Shown here: positions 13,691 to 24,954 of the stretch, one piece after another
How the letters are laid out: every line of letters starts with the position of its first letter
Numbering within the stretch: position 1 is the first letter of the stretch
Source: Adiantum capillus-veneris
Taxonomy: Eukaryota; Streptophyta; Polypodiopsida; Polypodiales; Pteridaceae
Reading direction: 5' to 3'
Length of the DNA stretch: 64,000 bases
Assembly (NCBI GenBank): GCA_014529385.2
Contig: CM043945.1
Span: 98,684,612-98,748,611 of the forward strand
Position numbers and translations under genes: made by a program
Notes under the pieces: model-generated
Told to the model about the DNA's origin: nothing
Seen by the model: only the letters and a program-made list of their open reading frames with translations
Database searches by the model: none

Positions 13691-13745
13691 ACACACACAC
13701 ACACACACACACAAAATAGGCCACACAGAAGAGAAGATAGATGAC

Positions 13746-13820
<75 letters not shown>
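13691..13820. repeat. (AC)n and (GA)n microsatellites right of the hAT element
   Basis: The AC run at 13,691-13,714 is the continuation of the one interrupted at 10,888. A GA run follows at 13,750-13,818. Confidence 0.95.
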
Positions 13821-14691
13821 CTCAGCTGTGCACTGTGCAGCTCCCTCCCCCCCATAGCCTTTGGGCATGTGACAGAACAAGAACAAGAAAGAGAGAAAGA
13901 GACTCTCTCTCAAGACTGAGCCCCTGCAGTAGTGAGAGGCTCCCTCCGCACACACCTCTAATTTGTGGAAATTTCCAAAATACCCCTCATATTGAGTTGG
14001 TTATATAGGATTTGGAGATGAATTGCTTCATAATTTTAAAGACATAATTGGAGCTAGTTTATGTGCCAAGCGCTTAGGAACGGATCTCAATTCTCAAAAA
14101 GCATTAGAGAGCAGAAAATCTTGAACAATCCAACACATGCCACTCCTCTCCTTTTTCTCCTCAATCCTCTCTTTTTCTCTTAAACCCAAAAGAACATCCA
14201 ATGAGATTTTCCTTGATACACAGCTCAAAAAAAGATTGACATGATCTACTTGGAGCCATCCAAGTACAACTCTGCAAGTTCATGATTTTTTGGATATCTT
14301 AATGCCTAGTAAATGTCCACTATTTCTATGCACCAAAAAAATAGTAGTAAAACTTTACTCTCTTTTCTGGTAAAAAGAAAACACTACTAAAATTCAAGAC
14401 ATGTTCATCATTACATTTACACACTCTTCGTTTAAATGAGTGCCCACTATCTTATTTCAACCAATTAGCATTTTTGGCCTATCAAAAAATGCTTGAAAAT
14501 ACAAAGCAATTTTTTTTCTATTTTAGTCAGCAAAAAGAGAAGGCATCTCTATAGCTTTTGCCCTTTGGGCAGGCCAAAAAAAAGTGAAGTGAATACTTAG
14601 TGCTTGCCTTTGTGGGGGCAGGCCAAAACCTTCAAAGTTTTGGTGAACGGTTTTAGATTCGCTGGGCTACACCGAGGGACGTTACTCCGGA
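13821..14691. other. Intergenic, downstream of the HET-domain gene
   Basis: This AT-rich stretch has no supportable gene. It lies 3' of the minus-strand HET-domain frame and should contain its 3' UTR. Confidence 0.5.
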
Positions 14692-15985
14692 TTATAAATT
14701 AGCTACATGTACAATAGGTGTGTTTCCATACCCACCTATTGTACAATCTACACACTCAAAGGAATGAGAATAAGTATTGCTTGTAGCACCATTGAGCCTT
14801 GTGTAAGTGGGAAGCATTTGGACTATTCCAATCTTATGCAAGCTCTCTTTGCTTTTACCTACACATACCATGAAAACTAGTACAGTCCGCTCCGTGCCGA
14901 GATCTTGGCGCTTCTCTAATCGGAAAGTCCCTAGGAGAAGTAGCCACACATGGAATTGTAAGGAGTCTAGGGTGGGTACAATCAATTTTAGCTGGCTTAG
15001 TTGCATGGGTTTGTGAGGGGGTAGGGTGTTTGCAAGGGGGCTGTGATGTAGGCTTAAAACTAAGCCCGCGTGGAAGTGATTGTGTGCATGTGTACTAAAA
15101 TAGGATAGAAACAGAAGGTGACGGCCATCAGAAGTGAGGTCGCTGTACAAAGGGAGGGCATGGCTTTGAGAGATCTCCAAAACCCATTTTCCTGGGCTGC
15201 TGCAGCTACAGCAACCAGCTTGGCGTTGGGGACACTTGTGAGCATGCACAGCGAAAGGAAGAACTCTGCCTTTGAGAATGTGGCATGAGAGGCTCAATCC
15301 CCTTGAGCAAACACTCACTCTTTCTACGCAGTGCTGAAAACCTTGCCCTTCCTGCAAGGCATGCTCTTCCGGGCTGGGTCTTACCTTCCCTTTCGTTTGC
15401 GCAACAAGGAGATGGGAGTCCTGTTGTGTCACAAGAAAGTGAGGAGCCCATGCCAGCCCCTCTTCAGGATAGGGCCTCACAAAAGCTGCACATAACTTCA
15501 CCATCTCCCCCACATCACACTTCACCATAGCCCCTGCCATCTCCACTACCTGATCCGCAAGTGTCGCCCCCGTCCTCAGCTGCTGCATCTTTCCCTCCAA
15601 GCCTAGCAATGCCAACACCGACAGAACTCGATCTTCGTCGTTGCCTGGGCTGCATTCGCGCTTGGAGATCTCCTTCACGATTGCAGGATATCCCTCCTTG
15701 TACACCATCTGAGCACGGCGCATAAGGTCCCGAATTTCAAAACTGGCTTTATCCGTGTCACCCTTCAGATAATTCAGAAGATGTGCATAAGCATCTCTGT
15801 CTACGAAATACAGATTCTTCTCACATTGTATCCTCTGAAGACGACCATGCATACATGCATAGTTGGAACCCTGCAGTAATCGCCAGAACTCCATCTCATC
15901 TGCAGCCTCAACAAGCCCTGGGTTATATTGCAGACATCGGTGCAGCCGTTTGCCGTAATATTGCTCCACCTCAGAGGCAGACGCA

Positions 15986-16016
<31 letters not shown>

Positions 16017-16782
16017 TGCTACTCCAACGGGCAGCTATGTCCTTCATGAGATGATTAGCAGAACTCCTGCATGTAAGTATGTGGCTAGCCCATGGCTGTA
16101 TAGTACTATTGCTATGGTTATGAGGAGGCGCTACCCGCTGGAGACCATAGTGACCAAAGCCCCATGGCCATACAGTGCTTGGTAATTTGCCTTTGCATGC
16201 ACAGAATGCCATCCCATGCTCGTTCCTTGATGCGCGGATAATGCCATGGAGATCGTCCCTGCTCAATTCCACAACAAAACAGAGCATTTTTGGCAGTAAC
16301 CACTCTTGAAAGGTCCAGACTCTTGAGAACCAGCGAGGCAAGCACTCCTTGTTGTCCACAACCTGGAAGCCCTTGCCAAATCCATGTGCCACAACATAGC
16401 AACCGAGGCTATGGAAATAGAAGGCCCCCATGTGCTTTATCTCCTGATCCTTCTCGTCAATGTCAACCTGATTGATGCAGAGAGCATCGAACCACACTGC
16501 CTTCACCCCATCCTTCTGCAGAATCTTCAGAAATGCAATGAACTTATTGTACCCTTTATTGCGCTGGAACTTTGCCGCTTTGAACATCTGATTGTATGCT
16601 AATCCCTCACTTTTCTTCTTAGCCCCAATAATTTTAGACAATTTTTGAATGTCCCGGCTCCAAGTGTGAGAAATTGTGTGGAAAGACCAGTCCTTGGGTT
16701 TAATGAAGGCGATGCCTCCACAGCTCCTGAGGGTATTCTCTACATCGATTACTCGTACGGGAAAAACTCCCTTATCTGCCAC
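14692..16782 (-). CDS. HET-domain protein, large intact coding exon
   Basis: An uninterrupted frame of 696 codons. The N-terminal third has the HET (heterokaryon incompatibility) signature: ISHTW at residues 37-41, WFDALCINQ at about 97-105 followed by DIDEKDQEI, and WFSRVWTFQEW at about 151-161. In fungi HET domains trigger programmed cell death on non-self contact. In plants their role is not established, and an immune or cell-death role is only inference. Residues 250-700 are unassigned; a poly-Ser run (about 258-270) is encoded by a TCA repeat. The frame opens at GTG, not ATG. No ATG lies between it and an upstream in-frame TAA, while a possible splice acceptor (CTAG|G) sits in that interval. 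The true start is probably in an upstream exon. No frame damage is visible, so it is the best candidate for a working host gene here. Confidence 0.85.
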
Positions 16783-16915
16783 TTTGGCTAAATCCCCTAG
16801 ATTTTACAATACCATAAAAAACACATACACACAAACACAATATATCAGAATTTGATTGCATGAAGCGCACAACAAAATCCCACTATAATTCCCTGCACTT
16901 CGCTGACTACGACAG

Positions 16916-16988
16916 CATCATGAGCTTTTGCGGGCCGGGGGTGCCGGAGGTCCAGCACCGAGCTAGCTAGGTGCAGAAGCTCATGATG
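16916..16988. ncRNA. 73-base foldback upstream of the HET-domain frame
   Basis: CATCATGAGCTTTTGC (16,917 on) pairs with GCAGAAGCTCATGATG (ending 16,988) over 16 positions with one G-U pair. The GC-rich interior has a second small stem, GGTGC with GCACC. The size and shape resemble a short microRNA-like precursor, but a foldback transposon remnant or an untranslated-region hairpin is equally possible. No expression evidence can be seen from sequence. Confidence 0.35.
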
Positions 16989-17190
16989 TTGAACACCATA
17001 TTTAGGCAAAAGCAAAGGGAAAGGACTAATTAATCATCATTTATAAGCTGCTTTGCTTACTCCGGTAGTCAACAAAGGAAATGTCCACCATGGATGCAAG
17101 CCTTATATGCTACTGAAATCAAATTAAAACAGGAGTGCCATTGGTTCAATTGTTGAAGGCAGCTTCACAGAGCTCTCAGCTGGGGCGCTT

Positions 17191-17226
<36 letters not shown>

Positions 17227-18274
17227 GCAGCAACTGCAAAGTTTTGAGAAGACTAGAAAGAGAAGTCCCCTCGGAGAAAAAACCTGCCAGCCCACGCATG
17301 ATAAGGATGGCATGAGATTTGTAAGGAAGAGAAGAGCGAAACCATCATGGTACGTCTGTACACAATTTTCAAGGCCTTTTACTACAGCACTGCAACGTTT
17401 TTTGCTTGAACTTTTAAGTGTAAGAATCACCATGGCTTTCTGAAATAATTAGAACGTGATAAAATCATTAGGTTGAGTTTAAGTAGAATCAATGTTCAAA
17501 AAAGGATTGCCTCAGCTTAGTCTTGAGCCGGTTGAAAATGGAGACTACCCGGTTGCAAACCATGGTAAAGGGAAGAAAAACTGGTAAAATATGTGAAAAA
17601 ATTTCAAAAATCTTGCAAATTTTAAATTTATGCTAGTATTTTTAATTTGCATTTTTGTGGAAAGGAAATTCAATCAACGGTCGCTTAATAAAAGAGACTT
17701 TCCTGAATATTGATTAGAATTAAGTTATAGAATATAAGAAAAGTCAAACCATGTGAAGCTGTAAAATGAAATGTGAAATTAAAAAAACTCATTAATATAT
17801 ATGTGTGTATGTGTGTATCCATAGAATCTATTAGAATTATGGAAGTGAAGTTTCACTTTAACATTCTAAAACAATAGAATGCAAAAAAAGTCAAGACATG
17901 TGAGGATATGAAATGAAAGTGAAATAAATATTTAATGTAAGTCTCCATCATGCACTAAAAACAATGAAAATCTCCCTAACCCTAAGGTTTCTTTTAGAAA
18001 GCAAAAAGAGGAGGGTTCATAGCACTATTCATGAGTGTATAGTGTATAAGCTCCATGTTGGATGACATAAGGAGTCCTTAATTAGTGAAGGGTTGATTTT
18101 TTGGTGCAATTGTGGATCGTTGGATAAAGCTTGCTGATTAATGCCACATGGCAAGCCAATGAAATTTTGTAGGCTTTTGTGAAAAGGTGTTGCCTTTTGT
18201 TTAACTCCCTCTTTAAAGAGGAGCATTGGGTATTGGGTCCGAGGTAATCTTTTCCATTAAATAGCTCCGTCAAA
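16989..18274. other. Intergenic, upstream of the HET-domain gene
   Basis: A (GA)n run lies at about 17,196-17,223. The rest is AT-rich. A 5' exon of the HET gene could lie here, but no candidate stands out. The last 60 bases match a repeat found again at 24,450-24,560. Confidence 0.5.
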
Positions 18275-18424
18275 GAAATGTAATACAACTACGTTGATGG
18301 AGTCATAGCAATGTTGGTGGATGGAAGGGTTCAAGTTCCTCTCGGGAAACCTTCTACTCGCGGGGTTCCTGCACATAGATCTGAAGAACCATGGAAAACA
18401 TAAGCTTGCCGCGCTAACATTGTC

Positions 18425-19923
18425 ATGTCTGGCCTTCCCATCACCCCCTCAAATCTAGGGGGGGTGGTACCCTCGATCCTCCGTTCCCATCATGAGAACG
18501 TCTGGCGGTCCTCCAACCCGTTGCCACACAGATCACTGCTTAGCCAAAATCTTGGCCCTGGCTTTCAAGCGTGCTTGTCCAGCCTATTCACGCACGAGTT
18601 GTTTCAGAACCTCCCACAAGGGCTCCCGAGCAGATACAGGAGGCGTGGAAGAACAGGGATGCCACCCCTAAGAATCCTCACGTAGTGCCAGCAAGCCCAA
18701 ATACGGGACATGCTCTTGAGGTCCCCCATTGGTCCTCCCCCGATGGTACCCCGAGTATTCACCACCGACACAACGATGGAATGGATGCTGACAACGAAGG
18801 AGCTAATCCTAGAGGTAAGCCTTTTGTAATCCTCCCCGCTGCTCAAGTTAGGAAGGTAGAAAGGGACCTTGAGAACAGAGCGCTCATAGGCTTTGTGGCG
18901 GGGCCGCGTCCGCCAGTCGAAGTTCGAAGAGCATGGGTCAGAAACCAGTGGAGCAGTAGAGGGTGTGAGTTGAGAGCATTCAAGCTCTACCCAAAAACCA
19001 CTACCTACTCATGTTCAAAATCCTAGAGATGGTGTTCGAAATCTTGAGCTCAGGGCACTGGGTTCTCAGAGCCTCGCCAATATGCCTATTCAAATGGTCT
19101 CGCAACTTCAACCCTGACAAATCAGCCCTTGAAAATTACCCTGTGTGGGTGGAGCTACCCAATCTCCCTTTGCACTCTCAGCACCATCTCAGGCAAATCG
19201 GAGGGCATCTTGGTAAAGTGCTGGGTGGAAAGCCCCAAAGGGACTTCAACCCCTCGTGGAACCCTTAGATGCTTATAGAAATGGACCTCTCTAAACCTCT
19301 GCCGAATTCGATGACAATCGCCACTGACGAGGGCGACTGCTTGGAGCAACCCATAGTCTACAAATACCTGCCTAACGTGTGCTTCAGTTGTGGGGGAGCA
19401 AGGCATTTTGTCAGAAACTGCCCCTCTAAATTTCCTCCTCAGGCAGCCCCTAGCCACTCTCCCTCCTCAAACAAGGAGGGGCCCAAGCAAAACCCTGCTC
19501 AGAAACCGGTAACCACCCCAACTCCTCCCTTGGCCCCCCCCTAGCAAAACCCCAAGAGACTATAGAGGAGGCTCAACCAGGCCCAAGCAGAGAAATCAGA
19601 ATAGATTCGCCCTGCTGGCGGATATACCTGAGTGGATTGAGTCCGATGTCCCCGGATCTGAGTCGGAAGCCGAGACGGAGGATATAGGGACCACGCCAGA
19701 GGAGAAAATCGATGGCTCTAGAGAGGAAGATGGCCATATGCAGATTGAAGTAAGGAATAAAGTGCTTGACCTCAACCAGGCCTCTCAAGCACTCTTGCAG
19801 GAAGTTGATGCCAACACCCTCCCAGTGCCTATGGACACTCAGAAGGCCAACAAAAGAACCCATGAAGCAGTAGCCAGGACGCCTATTAGGGTACCTAGAA
19901 CAAGGGAAAAAAAAACGCAGTAG
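18425..19923 (+). pseudogene. LINE ORF1: RNA-binding protein with DUF4283-like region and CCHC knuckle
   Basis: ORF1 proteins of plant L1 elements bind element RNA. The pieces lie in three frames: 18,425-18,685, 18,571-19,026 and 19,011-19,544, with a last segment to about 19,920. Recognisable parts are PVWVELPNLPL (19,141 on), typical of the DUF4283 region, and the zinc knuckle CFSCGGARHFVRNC (CX2CX4HX4C) at about 19,381-19,422. An in-frame TAG at 19,266-19,268 and frameshifts near 19,010 and 19,545 break it. A Pro/Ser-rich stretch and an acidic segment follow, ending in a TAG directly before the ORF2 start. Confidence 0.85.
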
Positions 19924-22900
19924 ATGAAGCTCATCTCCTGGAATGTAAAGGGGATTACCGACCCCACCAAAACTAGAAACATCAACAACTGGCTCAAAGA
20001 GCAGGATGGGGATATCTGTGCTCTGTAGGAAATCAAAGTAGAAGGGGATGATCTCCTCAGAAGGTTAAAAGAAGTCCACCCCGAGTGGAGATGGTTCTCT
20101 TCCTCCCACGCCAGAGGGACTGAAGGGTATAGCCATAGGAATTAAGAAGCAATTGGCTGACGGGATCTCCCACCTCAGAAGTCAACCTTTTTGGTGCTCT
20201 GTTTCCCTCCCTTCCCCGCTCAACTGTGAACTGATCTCTGTTTATGCTGGAGGTACGGCCTCTAACAAGGCTCAGATTTGGGAGGAAATCTCCGCCATTC
20301 AAGGGCCGATTATTCTTCTTGGGGACTTCAACATGGTAGAGAATAGAGAGGACAGGTTTCTCAGAAAGGGAATGACCCTCCAAGGCAACGAGAAAGCCAA
20401 GTGGGAAACCTGCAAAGGCAAGCATGATCTCTGGGATGCAGGTATGGAGGGCTACTTCACTTGGAAAAACTACAGCAAGGGGGATCTTGCTAGAAAGGAA
20501 AGATTGGATAGGTGCTACTTCTCTATGGCAACAGCCAACATGTTCAACAGGATCAAGGCCAAGCCCAAATTCACCACGTGTGCTTCTGATCACTACCCCC
20601 TGGTGATCACCTGTGATGCCAAGGCCTCCAAAATCAGAAACAGTTGGTTCCACACGGATCCCCACCTGTTTTCTCTCCCTAAGGTACAGGTAAGAATGTC
20701 AGAGATCTGGTCCAGTGATTTCTCCAGCAAAGACACCCCTGCCAAGAGCTGAAACAAAGCAGTTAAGGATACTCAGAATTTCTGCATTGCCACCAGAAAA
20801 GAAGTCACTCAAGCTAGGAGGGATAGGAAAGAAAAAATGTATGAAGAATTGGGGCAGCTGGAGAACTCCCAGACGGCGACTGTTCTCACTCAGAGCAGAA
20901 TCTCTTCCCTCAGAAGCCAAATAAGAGCAGAGGAGGACAGGGCTTTACAACATACCAAGCTCTTCTTCAAAGAGTGGTGGGCAGGGAAGGCTGACACACC
21001 CTCTAAAGAGATGTTCAGAAGTCTCAGGAAGAAGAACACTAGAGATGCAGTTCCTCTCCTCAATTCTGACCAGGGGAAAGCCTGCAATGACTTGCATAAC
21101 TTGGAGATTGTTAAAATCCACTTTGAAAAACTATTCAGTCCAAAGGAAGTTCTAACTGAAGAAGTCATCACTAGCCGAGAGATCATCTGGAAATTCAGAA
21201 AAAAGGTTATCCCGCTAGAAGAGCTAGCCCTAATTGACTCCCCTTTGAGCATAGCTAATCTCAATAAGGCTATTGAAGTGCTAAAACCTAACAAGACCCC
21301 TGGACTAGATGGCTTTCCTTCAGAGTTCTTTCAGTGCTTCCAAGAGCTGCTCTCCCCATTTTTGCTCAGAGTCTGGGAGGACTCGGTGAAGTTCCAAGAC
21401 CTGCCCAACCTCATCAACACTGGAGTGATCAAGCTCCTTCACAAAAGAGGACTGAAGGAAGAACTGAGCAACTGGAGACCTCTTACCATGCTTACAACAG
21501 TTTACAAAATTTTTGCCAAAGCCATAGCCAACATGCTAACCTCTCACCTTTCCAAGTGGATTAATGAAGAAAAAAAGGGGTTTATAAGAGGGAGGAGAAT
21601 TTTGGAGGCAGTTATCTCCCTGTGGGAAGGAATAGAACATGCAGAAGAAACCAACCAAGACTTTGTATTTGTCAAAGTTGATTATGACAAGGCGTATGGT
21701 AGGCTGGAGTGGTCTTTCATCCTTGATAGTCTGAGCTACATGGGGTTTGGGTTCAATCTGGTTAGCTTTGTCAAAACCCTGTTCGGTAATGCCCATGCCA
21801 AAGTGGCCATCAATGGACTGCTATCTGAAGCATTTATCCTCAATAGATCAATCAGACAAGGGTGACCTCTTGCTCCCTCTCCTTTTTGCTGTTGTAGGGG
21901 ATGGTCTGAACTGTCTAGTCAAAGGCTGGATGGCCGACAAATGGATAGAGGGGGTCACCCTCCCTAACTCTGAAAAACAACAATGCCTTTCTCAATTTGC
22001 AGATGACACTAATGGGTTGGTAAAAAATGACAAAATGTCACTTAAGAACTTCTGGAGAGCTATCATCATCTTTTGCCTTGCCTCTGGCTCCAAAGTGAAC
22101 CATTCCAAAACTAGAGTCAGGGCCTTTATCTCCCCCATCCCGAACTGGATGGCCAAACAAGGATGTAAAGTCATCCCAGATGGGCAAGTGTTCAGGCTAG
22201 TAGGCATCCCGTTTGGATTTGGGGTCACAATGAAACTAAGATGGGACTGGCTGCTTGAAAAGTTCAGAGGGAAAATGAACAGGTGGCTAGGGTTTCAAAG
22301 CAACATTGTTGGAAGAGTTATGGTCATCAACCACTTCATGACTGCCTACGTGCTGTACTTTCTCAGTTGTTGGAGGCCCCCAGATTCCCACCTTAAGGAA
22401 ATTGGCAAAATCTGCAGGAATTTTTTGTGGGTAGGGGACCCCTTCAAAAAGGGGGTTGCAAAAGTCAAGTGGGAAATTTGCATTTTGCCCAAGAACCTGG
22501 GAGGACTGGGAATGAGAAATGTCAGTGCTTGGGCGGACAAGCTTGCCATCAAGACTGTCATCAGGGCCTTGGAGCATCCATAAGCTGAATGGGCCTGCCT
22601 GCTATTCAGACACCTAGAGAGCTTTCATATCAAAGGTCAAAGACTCTGGAGCCAGCTCCCTTGGATCACAATGTTTTTTGGAACCCAAGAGATTACCCTC
22701 GTTGGGTTTGCCCTTCTCAAATATGTGTGGCAAGCTTGGGAGAGAGGAAGGCCCCGGTTGGGGTTTAGCCAGGAGCACATAAAGGACCAGGGAATTAGAA
22801 AGGAGGAATCCATTTGGTGATCCAGGGACCCTATCCCCCAAGTCACTAAGCAACATGCCAGAACTGCCAGGAGAATCCACCTCAAAGGATTTAAAGTGTG

Positions 22901-24177
22901 GGAGGACCTATGGTGCAAAACCAATCACTCATGGCTCACCAATGAGCAACTTATCTCGACAGGCATTTTCCAACCCTAGGAAGTTCAATTACTGGAGTCG
23001 AGGACTCAACAGTTCCCTCAGGGATACCAATGGATCTTTGAAGCTGATATCTCCCCTTCAGCCAAATGCATTAGATGGAATGGGGGGATTTCTCTCCAGA
23101 ACCCCCCTGATTTCATAACTGAGCCGGTCCCCCCCATCCATGTCACCTTGAACAGAAGACGGAGGGTTCAGGGACCCTATCCCCCAAGTCACTAAGCAAC
23201 ATGCCAGAACTGCCAGGAGAATCCACCTCAAAGGATTTAAAGTGTGGGAGGACCTATGGTGCAAAACCAATCACTCATGGCTCACCAATGAGCAGCTTAT
23301 CTCGACAGGAATTTTCCAACCCTGGGAAGTTCAATTACTGGAGTCGAGGACTCAACAGTTCCCTCAGGGATACCAATGGATCTTTGAAGCTGATGTCTCC
23401 CCTTCAGCCAAATGCATTAGATGGAATGGGGGGATTTCTCTCCAGAACCCCCCTGATTTCATAACTGAGCCGGTCCCCCCCATCCATGTCATCTTGAACA
23501 GAAGACGGAGGGTTCAGCTGGATAGGAAGCAATGGAACTTTAAGTTCCAATCAATCTGGAACAAAAGCATTCAACCCAAGCAGTCTGTACTGCTGTGGCT
23601 CATTCTCCACAAAGCCCTTTGGACTGAGGCCAGAAGCCAAAAAGCTAACCAAAGTGATGGAAGGTGCATTAGGTGCAAAAGGACAGTGGAAGATATCCCC
23701 CATCTCTTTCTCAACTACCAGTCCAACCTCCCCATCCTCTCCCCGTTAGTCAACACCCTAGGTCACCACTTGGATTGGAAACAATTGCTCTTAGGAGACT
23801 CAACTCGGCTGCTATCAGATTTTTGGAATAGATTTAGAACAGAGTTTTTGTGGATTATTTGGAAACTCAGAAATTCATTATTGTTTGTTCCTAACTTTCA
23901 AGCCCCCAGTTTGAAAACGCTGTTTGCTGGGTGCACTGTGCATGATGCTAACCTCAAGCTCGAGCAAATGAAGGTATACAGACAACGGGTCGACTCTTTG
24001 GAGCTGTATGCAAGGAATGCCGAAAATCTTCAGGGCATGCTGGATGACAATAACTCGCTGGATGTCATCTATAATTGGGTGCAGGAAATGAAGGACGAAG
24101 TGTTAGATTTGGCCACTAAATATGAGGAGGCTATGAACTTTGCCAACAGACTGCAGGAGGAAATCGACTGGCTCTGA
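19924..24177 (+). pseudogene. LINE ORF2: endonuclease and reverse transcriptase, broken
   Basis: ORF2 nicks the target and copies element RNA at the nick. The start ATG gives MKLISWNVKGITD, the usual start of an APE-type endonuclease. A TAG replaces the Gln of the expected CALQE motif near 20,026, and a frameshift follows near 20,120. GDFNM (about 20,322) and SDHYPL (about 20,587) are the later endonuclease motifs. Reverse transcriptase shows KTPGLDGFPSEFF, DYDKAYGRLEW, and FADDT (about 22,000). IRQG is followed by TGA where Cys is expected (21,863-21,865). A zf-RVT-like block lies near 23,540-23,720 (IWNKSIQPKQSVLLWL, CIRCKRTVEDIPHLF). The final 80 residues are predicted coiled coil. At least four stops make it inactive. 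Confidence 0.9.
22823..23514 (+). repeat. 346-bp direct tandem duplication inside LINE ORF2
   Basis: Bases 22,823-23,168 are repeated at 23,169-23,514 with about five differences. The duplication is out of frame (346 is not a multiple of 3). The first copy has a TAG where the second has TGG (CAACCCTAGG against CAACCCTGGG). Confidence 0.95.
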
Positions 24178-24387
24178 AGACCTGGTCGCCATCTAGCCCT
24201 TTAAGAGTAACGGATGTTATGGAATTTTTTTGTAAGCATTTTGCCAGCAGGGTTACCTTGCTAGTACCTCTCAAAATCCCTGTACATTCTATATTTACCC
24301 CCTCCCTGGGTAATCACTTGTATTTTGTTGAGCTTTCTATCTAATTCAATTGCTTATTTGGTATTAAAAAAAAAAGAATTGTAATAC

Positions 24388-24570
24388 TTTATGGTGATAA
24401 CAAATGTTTGAAAATGCTAGTGTCACTTTCTCCTTTTCTCTCTCACAAAAGTATTGGGTATTGGGTCATAGACAATCTTTTCCATAATTAAGTAGTTCTT
24501 TGTTATGGTGACAACAAATGTTTGAAAATGCTAGTGTCACTTTCTCATTTTCTCTCTCACAAAAAAAACC
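24388..24570. repeat. Tandem unit split by the L1-type LINE
   Basis: The phrase TATGGTGATAACAAATGT with the following 40 bases occurs at about 24,390 and, with small changes, at about 24,505. Between them is a segment starting ATTGGGTATTGGGTC that also occurs left of the LINE at about 18,226-18,270. The original site therefore held two units of roughly 110 bp, and the LINE landed in the first. Confidence 0.75.
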
Positions 24571-24874
24571 TCTTATTTTTAAATTCCTCTAGATAGCCTT
24601 ATGTAGGCCATAGTGAACTTTCACCTTGTTAAAGATGATTGTGCTTCAAATCCTTCAGATCCCTTCAAATACTACCATATTCAATTTGGAAAAAAACGTG
24701 TACACTCCAAGGCTAAAATCCATCAACCTTGCAGTATCACGTGTACTTTCTAATTTTCTACCAGTGTACATTTCACAATTCAAATTTGAAAATAAAATGC
24801 AGAATATACTTTTAACAATATACATTTAAATAGGCTAAAAATGTGCCATAAATTACGTTCAAAAATTGGCGCAT

Positions 24875-24878
<4 letters not shown>
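24571..24878. other. AT-rich spacer
   Basis: No gene or repeat is recognised in this interval. Confidence 0.5.
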
Positions 24879-24926
<48 letters not shown>

Positions 24927-24954
24927 ATTATCGTCCTCAGAGGTCAAATATGAC

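Larger units (their letters stand above)
18287..24375 (+). mobile_element. L1-type LINE, full length but inactive
   Basis: A non-LTR retrotransposon of about 6.1 kb with ORF1, ORF2 and a 3' end of A10 (24,366-24,375) after a non-coding tail. Candidate target duplications are GAAATGTAATAC at 18,275-18,286 and GAATTGTAATAC at 24,376-24,387 (11 of 12 equal). The ORFs are broken by several stops and frameshifts and by a 346-bp internal duplication. It inserted into one unit of a local tandem repeat. Confidence 0.9.

Noticed and set aside
17135-17443. Possible first exon of the HET-domain gene or a small gene (frames on both strands)
   Set aside because: The frames are short, include GA-repeat translation and carry no recognisable motif. 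Placement of exon 1 here would be a guess.
20057-20665. Minus-strand frame of 202 codons opposite the LINE endonuclease
   Set aside because: It is a shadow of the plus-strand LINE ORF2, and no domain was recognised.
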